From assembly GCA_030374805.1 (NCBI GenBank), contig JARGSG010000074.1, forward strand, positions 186,001-250,000: 64,000 bases of DNA, written 5' to 3'. The DNA is from Gracilaria gracilis. Taxonomy: Eukaryota > Rhodophyta > Florideophyceae > Gracilariales > Gracilariaceae. Shown in pieces: positions 53,601 to 62,260 of this stretch; position 1 is the first letter of the stretch; each line of letters opens with the position of its first letter. The position numbers and the translations under genes were made by a program. Under the pieces are notes generated by a model. It was given only the letters and a program-made list of their open reading frames with translations. It did not search any database and was not told where the DNA came from.

Positions 53601-53735
53601 CATAAAAGTAGCGACCCTATTGACATCTGGGATATATTCGTTGGGTTCAGTGGGACGGATCTGAGCCGAAAGTGCGACGACGCAAAGGGCAGCAAACGTA
53701 GAAAGGAGGGGAAGAATGGGCAAAGACCAACTCAT
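50604..53735 (-). CDS. Secreted heparinase II/III-like protein with mucin-like stalk and cationic tail, copy B
   Basis: The same 1043-residue product as copy A, with one amino-acid difference seen: Ala for Ser near residue 153 in the HPL(S/A)NHV stretch. Other noted base changes are silent (for example 52389) or change one base at 53253 without altering the protein. Signal peptide, toroid/beta-sandwich core, PSxS stalk and Arg/Trp tail are all intact, so both genes look functional. It shares its TATA box and promoter sequence up to 54068, so the two should be regulated alike unless sequence beyond the block matters. Confidence 0.85.
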   Translation of the reverse strand: MSWSLPILPLLSTFAALCVVALSAQIRPTEPNEYIPDVNRVATFMKSGPHPSLFGAAAVTPAPAAAYESGVHPRVLFDRHGWQQLLQRYSNADTFDLPTSWSYFNRRASLHLADSNHILKTLARMERDGDTAVYTGEQEDLSSASKATLDAMHPLANHVMNMSEGYYQSFFICAVWASVNEKVVEDRGVGESFMTTTVDDCIKASVAWAKVLLAHRAVNCGGKCANGAAAARAFLWDDDRWFEVSNDWFSAGSSLALTLDVLYDRFSTDERRVVLSALALLVHKKTSWGTAVQSSRRSPNAAQHPHRIFSNWALYHGHLYITNLVLEGETEFDTYARAVLRSSDGSGFNGALHHRFDALINAYMTHAVYPDGATFEDAYTYFIALREGSLALLAAERRGLRLMDTDRFRALIHNAAQMMEPWQCARIVGHSSGGGLSYPAWAALFKYAYPDGALPQMVWKQRMGKHFRNNSPCRIQWGQVLTHVTVMGLEHGTSTYAESPQGLEPEFLQHFPLSYFSPRRGLLIARGSEAENAIYAHFDARPDAFLPGHDNADRGVFTLSAFKTAWIDDYAWKYNIDSRRHSLMHVDGVAEDAKAPSVPMIRVHDNGREVVATAKLTYAYNVQWARDWPFDTAPTRAVTMYDEDGVAKQVARRCDVAEYGHPHDFGWPLDDDGADLGFTRAQFNMHGDADTGFRGMWVWKRDYREIALQWMVRSVVLNRGVAGPGFFMVADSARVSASATGNKLENNKFESYLMLGDGVQVEKQSSSCDGNRCRIVLVDDGIAQVDVHVLTMGQAASFRVEAFTSDKEHRRLIIRSDNVQEELFWIAFHPHVGEPERFSMEQHRSAGSLKAVYDNEEFFYAIDSNTHGIVLGDTIAETAQASPSSSPSVSPSASASFTPSVSVTPSASSTPSPSVSTTPSASSSPTPSESATPSPSASAIPSASVTSSVSTSPIPSITPTQSVSASDSPSPVPSVSPSATATPSSPALPFASASTTSTPSPSVVQAPKRRRWRRKWWLRRRWWRRNWWARRRRSSRSSRICID

Positions 53736-53864
53736 TTGTTAAAGAGCAGTAAATGGTTACAGTTAGTTTGATCAGTGAGGGATGCAGTTAGTGAGTGAGT
53801 GGCAGTTAGATGCTGAAGATTGGTTTCTGTTCGAATGGGAGAGCATTGAGAGTGGTGAGGGCGG

Positions 53865-53872
53865 CTTATATA
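53865..53872 (-). promoter_or_regulatory. TATA box of heparinase-like gene B
   Basis: Same TATATAAG as in copy A, about 130 bases upstream of the ATG at 53735. Confidence 0.6.
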
Positions 53873-54068
53873 CCTCGAAATTGTGATGAAGTTCGCATGT
53901 CTGCAACTTGGAGCCACTTTTGTGTTCGAGAACCTGTTCGGGATATGTTCCATGTTTGGAATAACAGGGACCTCGCTGGCGCAATAGATGAGGGATGGGC
54001 GTCTGATGGGTACACAATGGCGCATTTGCGTGATGACACAAAACGGGTTCATGCTACTTTTGGAAACA

Positions 54069-55050
54069 TCTTCAGATCTCTGATGCCTCCGTTTCCTGAT
54101 GGGGCAGAACGGATGTCCATAGAGGCCGCAAAAATATCCAATCTCTACCAGTGGCAAAGTAACCAACGAGCTAACCAAGCAACAATTACAACAGGAAAGA
54201 ACTAGGGCATTCAAATCGGGGGTCAAGAGAAAGGCTGAAAGATAGCGGTATAATGAGAGCAAGAAAGAGACAGAAGGTGACAGATTGAGAGAGAAACTGA
54301 CATGGCTTTGGAAAAATCTTAGACTCGTATGTACATATGTGCTGTGTTAGTCTCTCTATTGTCGTAGCAGGGGTGGGTTGTAATCGATTGCAATCCCTGG
54401 GTTGCAGCCGCCGATTGCCAGATCCATACTGAAGAAAGTGCAATCGTTATATTGCTTTCTATATAAGTAACAATCCGAATTTTGGATGGCTTCATGTACA
54501 GCCATTTCAATCATCGATTGCAATGTAGTATGCAATCTTTTGTCATCGGATAGCATCCAAACATCCATAATAGTCATCATAGTAGGATGCTGTTGTTCTC
54601 TATGCGAAAAGAAAGGATCTAGTCACTACCTTTGAAGTTTTTTTTGCCAGTGCTTCAACGTTCTCAGTCTCGCTCTTGAAGTTTTTGTATTGTGATTATT
54701 TAGTACGATTTCTGTTTGTCTCTGTCTCTCATAACGAGAATGGTAGTAAAATGAACCGGAAGAATGCGAGCTACCCAAAAACCTCGGACATGGTCGTCAT
54801 CGGGAAAGCCTCGATCGTCAATGGGGGGTTCGAAGCCAAGGAAAATCAATGGATAACCTCACAATCAGTCATAAGCTTTGTGGAGGTGACAAGAAAAGAA
54901 TGACTATATGCATACTTCGAGAACGCGGGTATCCGCATGTAGGCTTTCAAGAATACATATCTACTATTGTAGAAAGATATCAGGGTGTAGTCACGAAGGT
55001 TGAACCAAAGTTCAACTCACCCTAGTTTACTGTCAGTAGTTGCTACTTAT
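54069..55050. other. Unassigned DNA next to the Copia fossil
   Basis: No gene is supported. The part nearest 55050 may include LTR remains of the neighbouring Copia element, but no second LTR copy was found in the window. Confidence 0.35.
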
Positions 55051-56221
55051 GTAGTGCGGGCTTCCAGCCACTAAGTCACACAAATATACAAACTCTTGTA
55101 TTTTGTGTGCTTTGTCACAGCCCATTGGAAACGTTCAGCTTAACTGGTCTAACTATTTGTGCTGTACAAAGGTGCAGCACAACATCTCACACTAGGTAGT
55201 TCCACTGGACCGTTTCAGTCTCTTTACACTCCCTCGTGTTCCAAACCCATCAGATCAAGTCCAAACATTTTTATGTGTGTGTTTCTTCTTGTTGTAGCAA
55301 TTTGTGAAAAGATCTGCCACCAGATCTCTACTTGTGCGATACAAGATTCTAACCAGTCCGCGTTCTATCGCATCTCAAACAAGATGATACTTTACTTCTA
55401 TGTGCTTGGTCTTCGTTAAATTTTTTTAATGGCTAACTGCAATCATTCCTTAATTGTCACCATAGGCGAAAAACGCGAGCTAATACGTTCCAGGCAGGTC
55501 GTTTACCAGTCTTCTCAACCACACTCCTTCTCGGACTGGAAAAAAATAGCCACGTGCTTATCTTCTAGGCTTGATTATGAAACACTATTTTTTGTTTCTT
55601 ACTGCGCCAAGATATAGTCCCACCAGCATGCGTGAGTAGAAAATCACTTTTAGATTTCCCCTCGTCTCTATCTACTGTAACATTGGCATCTAAGGTCCCT
55701 ACTAAGCCCACGGAATCATCTTAATGGTACAAAATTGCAGTGCGCCTAGTAAACTTTGAGTAATTCAGAATATTTTTGGCTATTTGCCAATCCTCGGGTG
55801 TGTACTACTGTATGGATCGGAAAATGTGCGAGACCTAGAATGCGATGTCCGGTCGTATTGTGTTTGCGACACGCAAAAGCAATCCCACCAGTGCACTAAA
55901 TAGAAAATCATCTACTTCATTACTCTCTTTTGCAGGCTTGCGCAAGGTAGTGTTTTGCAGCGGAACGTTGACGTTTTCTGTATCCTGCACCCATAACTGG
56001 GTTGTCAGTATTTCAGTCATTGGGATTTTTGTGTAGTCGTAGAGTTTGCCTGTCCTCGCTGCGTTCCATAATCATTCCAGAAAGCTTCCAAGGTTCATGG
56101 TAAGTGCAAATGTGTACATGCTAATGAAGGTTCTCGCAGAAATCATATACTAAAGAATTTGCACTGTCACTTGTTTTACCATCATGCACATACGCAAAGA
56201 TGATTATCTTCTGCCCTTCTA

Positions 56222-57431
56222 ATATCCCCATGCCTCTACGGAGAGGAATTTTCCTCTCCAAAATTTTTTGGAGAGCTACGGAGAGTTTCGCCCGTCTCTC
56301 CCTGAGACGGCCCGTTTGTCCTGGAGCCATGGAGAGCTCTCCATGGCAAAAAGAGGCCTCTCCGTGACAAGGAGAGACCTCTCCATAGCATGGAGAAGCC
56401 TCTCCATAGCATGGAGAAACCTCTCCATAGCATGGAGAAACCTCTCCATAGCATGGAGAAATATCTCTTCGAAGCATGAAGACGGCTCTCCAAAGCATGG
56501 AGAGCTCTCCATAACACGAAGAGCGCTCTCCACTGGACACTCAGCTGTCGTAAGTTTAGGCCTCTTAATAGTAAAAAAACCTCTCTGGCGCATGAAAAGA
56601 CCTCTCCAAAGCTCGTAGATTGCAATGAAAGTTGTGAACAAACCCAGTCGATGAACGCCAATGTTTGGAAGAGCAGGAGATTGAAGTAGAAAGACAAGAA
56701 AGCAATAAAGTAGAGTAAATACGCCCGACGACATGTGAAATGGGCGGCCAAGACAAGCACAGCAGCACGGCCTTGATGTAAGGCGCAGAGCACCGCCCCA
56801 CACCTGAATCGTAGAAAGCGGCAGGTATGGGCAAAGATGTAAGAAGGTTGAGCAGAGCGGTGTCTTTCGAACGGCGATGATCGCTAGATAGCGCAATTGA
56901 TCGCAGTTCAGACCGGATTGGAGGGCTTGGCGAACTACAAAGCAGGAACAGCAAACATCTGATCGTTTGCGAACAAAGCGAAAGAAATATCACGTTGCGC
57001 AGAAAAGTTCGTAAGACGAAGGCACTGAAGGAAAAAGCAAGCAGTATGGTTTCGGAGAGATAGAGGTAGAAGAAAGGGCGCCGAGGGCAAACAGAAGTAG
57101 ATGCCGGAAAACTCCAAAGGCCGGTTTTGCGCGCGCAACTTTTAACGGCTCACACTCCCACGGAGAGGGTATTTGCTGCTATGTAGAGCTAGCTCTCCAT
57201 GATTTGGAGAGGCCTCATCATGCTTCGGAGAGATTTCTCCATGCTTTGGAGAGGTTTCTCCATGCTATGGAGAGGTCTCTCCTTGTCACGGAGAGGCCTC
57301 TTCTTGCCATGGAGAGCTCTTCATGGCTCCAGGACAAACGGGCCGTCTCAGGGAGAGACGGGAAAAACTCTCCGTAGCTCTCCAAAAAATTTTGGAGAGG
57401 AAAACTCCTCTCTGTAGAAGCATGGGGATAT
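56222..57431. mobile_element. 1.2-kb foldback element with 21-bp satellite arms, inserted in Copia RT
   Basis: Ends are inverted repeats (ATATCCCCATGC at 56222 and its complement ending at 57431). Arms of about 230 bp share GGAGAGGAA, CTCCAAAATTTTTTGGAGAG and GACGGCCCGTTTGTCCTGGA blocks. The inner left arm holds at least four tandem copies of a 21-bp unit CCTCTCCATAGCATGGAGAAA (about 56389-56462); the right arm has fewer, more varied copies. The middle (about 56540-57190) is unique and has no recognised gene. Copia RT sequence continues on both sides, so this is an insertion. No clear target-site duplication was identified. Confidence 0.85.
56389..56462 (+). repeat. 21-bp tandem repeat, at least 3.5 units
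   Basis: The unit CCTCTCCATAGCATGGAGAAA is itself close to a palindrome (TCTCCATAGCATGGAGA). Degenerate units continue on both sides to about 56540. Confidence 0.9.
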
Positions 57432-58430
57432 GTATGAAAATAGTCTTGGGTCATTTAGTCACACCTCGTATCCAGTTTGTTTCATCATGCACTTGAACTT
57501 GTTATGACAAGCCCTTGAGGTTTGTTAAAGACCAAAAATGGCTTCCTTTAGGCCATACACATGTTTCTTTCTATGATAATTCACAAAAATTCTTTCTGAC
57601 GTCTTTACAGTTTTTCTGAGAGATAACAATATAGAAAAGCAGTCCGGTCATTAAAGTGTATGGCGTCAAGATTATGCGTCACAGCTACTGATAAACCCAT
57701 GCGTACGGCACTATACTTGACAGCATGGAGAAAAGTTCCCCACAGTCTAGAACAGCTCGTCGCGAGAAAACGAGACCCACCATTTGCGCACAAAATTGCT
57801 CGAAATTGCCTTTCTCATCGTATTTCTTGACAAAACCCCACAAAATACATATTGTTCTACAGTCCGTTGGTTATTCTACTAGTCACCACACTGATCTCTG
57901 CTCCAAGTGATCCATATCCTTTCTCATGGGTTCTTCGCCAGCTGCCGCTTTGTTGCTTTGCATGATCTCTTTCACAGTAAGATTACAGTCATCCTCAGTG
58001 TTGGTCTTCGAATTCATAGTGAGCAGAGCCATGAAAGCGTCTGTAGTGAACCAAATAGGTTCTTTTCGGGAACGCGTAGAGTTTCTTGAGTCTTCTGGGT
58101 AGTGTATCCTCAGCTTTGGTTCATAGGAAAAATCTTCATGAGCGTCGGCAAATTCATCTTCTTTATAACCTCTTCGTCCACCAATTTTTCTTTCTTTTGA
58201 CCTTCTTTCTTGACCATGTCCTTTCCAGTAACGCCTTCCTGCTTCACTTCATTCTTCTGTGCATGCTTCTCTTCATTGTGTTTGACCTTACCAAGGTCAA
58301 TCTCGTCTTTGCCACCATCAGGCCAGGAGCCAGATATTGATGTCCATCGAGTGATCTTCTCATGAACCGCCACATCTTTAGACACGATGACTCTGTTCTC
58401 ATGAGATATGTATACTGTGGTACAATGCAC

Positions 58431-60071
58431 AAAAAGAGGGAGAGCTTGCAGTGGCCTTGAGACGGGAGCGGCGGCAGCGTACAGTCTTGTGACTGTAATA
58501 AGTCCGAACGCTTAGAGAGGCCGGAAGCACCGGGCAGTCAAAGGGAGAGTGGACGGTCGGTATCACAAAACGCGTACAGATGCACGCAAAAGGGTACGAA
58601 CGGTCTCAAAAACCTTAGTAACATATACCGTGCGGTCTATCGTAAGTGCAAACAAAAGAAGAAGACGTTCGGCAGAAGATGCTTGTCGTTTACGATGGAG
58701 GCCTCCGAGATCCGAGCTAGAACTAAATATCGGGTCCAGGCCCTTTACTGACTACTGTAAGATCGGTCTAATTTGCATTGTCACTATCCAGACTGCAAAC
58801 GTGTCCAACTTGGGCGCTGTGCCAACCCGTCCGCCACTCGCTCACCAAATCGTACACGTGGCTGTGCTACTGCACCGGCCCACCGTGCACTATCCCTTTG
58901 TACGTGAACGGCCAATCGTATACACAACGCACCAATTCGGGCCCACTATACTACAGATCCCCCTCCTAGACTTGCGCTCCGCCCTCGGAGCGCCGCGTAG
59001 CGTCATAAAGTCGCTACGCTTACGTCCGCCTGGTCGAGAGGGCGCTAGAGGATCCGTTCGGAAAATTTTGCCCGGAAACAGCGGGGCGAAGCCATGCCAA
59101 AATTTCCTGAGCGGGAGCGACGAAAAGATCCTTGAGTGCGTGTGGTAAATATCAAACCGAGCGGAATGCTACGCGCTGGTACGCGTACGGTGGATCGAAG
59201 GCGTAAGACGCGTTATTTGGGACGTACACAACGGCGTATAGCTCTGCAGACCACAGGTGTCCGTCCGGGCAATTTCGACGTCCCTGACAATGGATACGTC
59301 CAAGTCCGATCGGATGTATACGTCTGTCTATGGGGCGTCCATGACGGTCACCATACGGAGCGTACCTGGCGGTGCCATCAAGTTGTCAGCTCCGCCGACT
59401 ACGAGGTGTAAGTCTTGCATCATCCGTTCGGTAACGTGTACCAAGCGGGCGCCGAGTCCGCACGTTGAATTGGGAGCCGTAGCATCCGCTTTCGGAAAGC
59501 TTGCTCGGGAGGGCGGGGCGAAGCCACGCCCGAATGTCCCAAGTTGAATGCATCAGACATCGTACGAATGGATCCGTCGGAGGTCTTTCCCCGTGATAAG
59601 TACGAGTGGACAGATGCTGGCTCGCTGCCAAGGCGCGCGAGTGTCCGAATCGCCGCGTACTGTCCGTCTCGAAGGAGAACGTCAGGCGACTGGTACCCTG
59701 GCGGTCGAGCGTCCGGTTGCGCAGGTACGTCGCTTCCGAAGCGGTGATCCTCATGGTGGGCGAACTGACGGCCGAAGGACCGCCAGAATTCGCCACGACC
59801 GTACGGGCACGGGATGTTGCAGGGGTGAGGTATGGTGGTACGAATTGGGCGCGACGCGACGACGAAGCGAGTGTATCTCGTGTGTAGGGGGCGGGGGAAC
59901 GTCAGTTCCTGATCCCCCAATAAAAATTAAACCAATCAGCAGTGACATTTCGTCCACGTGGCGCCTGTACGACGACATAGGCGTCGTGGCGATTCCAAAC
60001 GGTCGGTAATACCTCAAGTACCGCGTTGTCGTATTCACCTCTCTCTATAAGAGCGCAAGCTAAGCGGGGAC
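58431..60071. other. GC-rich unassigned DNA, probably mobile-element debris
   Basis: Overlapping frames on both strands show no domain. Two related phrases, GCGGGGCGAAGCCATGCC near 59080 and GCGGGGCGAAGCCACGCC near 59514, mark a small direct repeat of about 20 bp. The codon-like texture and CG richness match the following plus-strand frames and the Ty3/gypsy remains, so all may belong to one element family. Confidence 0.35.
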
Positions 60072-61250
60072 ATGCCCGAGTCGGTTCACTCCGTATCCAA
60101 CTCCACGAACGCAATGGCGCCAAACCCGAGTGGCTCTGGTACACCGTCGACACCTTTCCGTTTGGTCCCGTTACCTGGCCGGAAGTATGACCATTGTTTC
60201 CCTCGCGGTTTTACCGCTTCTTGCAGGAGTAAGCAGGTCCCGCTCTCCGTCTCGGAATACGTCCAGAAGAGATTTTTCGACCGCGAACGTTTTGCGTCGA
60301 TTCCGACGGCACTACCGATGCGGGATATGGCGATTCGCAATCCGAAACGGACAAGCCTCGAAGCTTGGTAAGCCTGCTGGAATCACCTGCCTGGTGTGAC
60401 CGGACGGAAGAGCGAAGAGACCTACGGACGAAGCGATATATTATATCTGCGCTGTCCTGAGGAGAAGACCTATCAGGATGCGTTGCAGCGTTTGTTTCTT
60501 TTTTGCTCATCCAATTCGGGCTTTCCCGAGAAGGACATGAATCCGCTTGGGTTGGTGATGTTCAAACCGCCGTACAACAAGTTGTACTGGCTTGACCTTC
60601 AACGGTGGGGAAGTAAGGCCGCAACGGAGGGGAGAATCCGAGCGTCCCATGGGTTCCTGTACAGTTGGCACAACGTCGAGTTCTTCGACGTTCCTACTCA
60701 TCCCCGATCGGACTTGTATTGCTCCACGAGCGAAGTATGGAACAGCCTCGATGTGTCCCGCAACCTATCCGTGCCGACTCCGTCCGTGTGGGCTTATCAT
60801 TCAGAATAGCTTTTTAAAGGTTCACCCGAACAGGGTGGTGTTGTCCGTCAAGTCGTATACGCCGAGTGGGCAGTGTTTGCCTTCATGGCGGTTCTCCAGG
60901 CGGCCCACGAAGGTATCGAGGTCTTGCCTCGTGCGGGAGACGAGCTTCTGTACCATAAGGACGGTCAAACCAAGTACCGGTGGTTGTTTCCGATGCCGTA
61001 CAAACTGGTATGTATCCTGGCAGAGATGAGACCCCAAAACGTTCTCCGCGGCACCGTGTTTCCTCCGCAGGTCGGTGAGAAGCTGCTGCAGTACTCGTTG
61101 GAGACCGATTGGGACAACACTTTGAGGTTCTTGTGGTACGACTACTACTCCGATACGTTCCCGGCGATGCCCTCGACCGGATTGGTCGCGACGCCGATCA
61201 CTCTTCTCCTGAAGGGTCCGGATAGTCTTCCCCCCTGGCCCTTTTAAACC
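60072..61250 (+). other. Plus-strand coding-like region of unknown family, mobile-element associated
   Basis: Plus-strand pieces at about 60396-60809 and 60885-61247 read like globular protein: WLDLQRWGSKAATEGRIRAS, FLYSWHNVEFFD, then HKDGQTKYRWLFPMPYKLV and TDWDNTLRFLWYDYYSD. No family is recognised. The pieces are not one continuous frame. They converge with the Ty3/gypsy remains that follow. They could be the antisense-oriented extra gene that some Ty3/gypsy lineages carry, or a separate element. Confidence 0.4.
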
Positions 61251-61277
61251 GTTCCGGACTTCTTCCCGCATGGATTC

Positions 61278-62135
61278 ATGGCGCAGGACTTCGAGGACGT
61301 AGTGTCACTGCCAATTCCGATGGTTACACCCGTTGAGGCGAAGGCCGTTGTGCAGGCAGGAGTACAGGCAGGATCCGGTCGGAAGTCTTGCGACAAATCC
61401 GGTTTCGCCATTGAAAACAGCGCCAGCCCGCAATCGGACGGTGATACGCACAAGGCCTTCGTAGCTCTCCGCGCGGTTTGTATTCCGTTCGGGGAAGAGG
61501 AGCCTGCGACGCTTGACGACGCCCTGTTGGTGGCCCGAACATGGATGCGCCGTGCGGTCAACTCCGAGACTGCTCTCCGTGAGCAGGCTCAAGCGCAGCC
61601 TAACCTGCTCGGTTACCTCCGGGCCCACTCCTTGTGGGTTTTGGCGTTTTACGAGAAGTCCGTACCGGCTGGTCTGGGTATGGCACACGATGTGGATGGA
61701 ATGCCGATGTCGACGTTCGCGCCGCCGTTGGAGGAGCTGGTGACCAAATCCTATGAGGGCATAGCTCAACAGGTCGATGCGGAGCGCATTGTCGACCATA
61801 TCGTTAAGAACATGCGCCAAGCGGCGGAGTCCTTCTTCAAGGGCGTCGAGCTGATTGCGCCCTATGTTCCGCCCGGGGGACAGCCTGAAGGTGAAGGCCA
61901 GTCCGCTGACGGTGCAGGGCCGAGCGGTACGAACGCGGCTCCCGAAGGGGAAACTCCGCAAGAGGAGGTAACGCCGGCGGTCGAGGATGTTCCCATGTCA
62001 TCTCCAGATGGAGATCAAGAGGGGACGGAGACCGTCACGGTTGAAGAGGACCTCATAGAGCCGGCGCCTGCGCCCGTAAGCCAATCGGGCAGTAAGTTGG
62101 GTGGGAAGAAGAAGCTAGTGGCCACTTCGCCGTAG
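61278..62135 (+). CDS. Unrecognised 285-aa protein, probably mobile-element encoded
   Basis: An ATG start and a clean frame with GC-rich third positions. The N-terminal 190 residues are mostly helical and hydrophobic-polar, without a known motif (LDDALLVARTWMRRAVNSE, YLRAHSLWVLAFYEKSV, IVKNMRQAAESFFKGVELI). The last 90 residues are low complexity, rich in Pro, Glu, Gly and Ser, ending in a basic KLGGKKKLVATSP. The layout (helical core and disordered tail) would suit a structural or gag-like protein, but this is inference. It follows the unknown coding-like region on the same strand and converges with the chromovirus remains. The minus-strand frame across the same bases is taken as a shadow. 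Confidence 0.5.
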   Translation: MAQDFEDVVSLPIPMVTPVEAKAVVQAGVQAGSGRKSCDKSGFAIENSASPQSDGDTHKAFVALRAVCIPFGEEEPATLDDALLVARTWMRRAVNSETALREQAQAQPNLLGYLRAHSLWVLAFYEKSVPAGLGMAHDVDGMPMSTFAPPLEELVTKSYEGIAQQVDAERIVDHIVKNMRQAAESFFKGVELIAPYVPPGGQPEGEGQSADGAGPSGTNAAPEGETPQEEVTPAVEDVPMSSPDGDQEGTETVTVEEDLIEPAPAPVSQSGSKLGGKKKLVATSP

Positions 62136-62260
62136 CCTGGGACCGCCTCGGCGTTCCAGCCGACGGAGACCGGTTTGGGCTCGCATGGTGGTTCCGCTGC
62201 GGGCCGTGTTACCTCTCTGTGGGTTACTCGTGGGCGGGGTATTACGAAGCCCGGTTGGAA
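62136..62260. other. Spacer between convergent frames
   Basis: Nothing recognised. Confidence 0.3.

Larger units (their letters stand above)
50160..54068. repeat. 3.9-kb segmental duplication, copy B
   Basis: Direct repeat of 45051-48959, same orientation. Both edges stop sharply, but diverged homology continues for about 130 bp on the left. This fits either a recent duplication or gene conversion between older copies. Confidence 0.95.
55050..58430 (-). mobile_element. Broken Ty1/Copia LTR retrotransposon, 3' portion
   Basis: Minus-strand remains in Copia order. A charged linker lies at about 58110-58430, and the start of reverse transcriptase near 57800-58020 (TVKEIMQSNKAAAGEEPM). The RT core follows near 57600-57730 (SAVRMGLSVAV, then DRTAFLY), and RT continues at 56060-56220. 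An RT end reading VANTIRPDIAF is at 55835-55900. RNase H is near 55540-55700 (GGTISWRSKKQKIVF), with the final RNase H stretch near 55290-55400 (KHIEVKYHLV). Integrase and gag are absent. A 1.2-kb foldback element (56222-57431) sits inside the RT region. The copy is broken with many breaks and is probably old. Confidence 0.75.

Noticed and set aside
58110-58430. Lys/Glu-rich minus-strand frame as a host gene
   Set aside because: It has no ATG start and lies where a Copia integrase-RT linker is expected, directly before RT remains.
61305-61961. 218-residue minus-strand frame
   Set aside because: Fully overlaps the ATG-led plus-strand frame and is Arg/Leu-rich as expected from antisense GC-rich codons.
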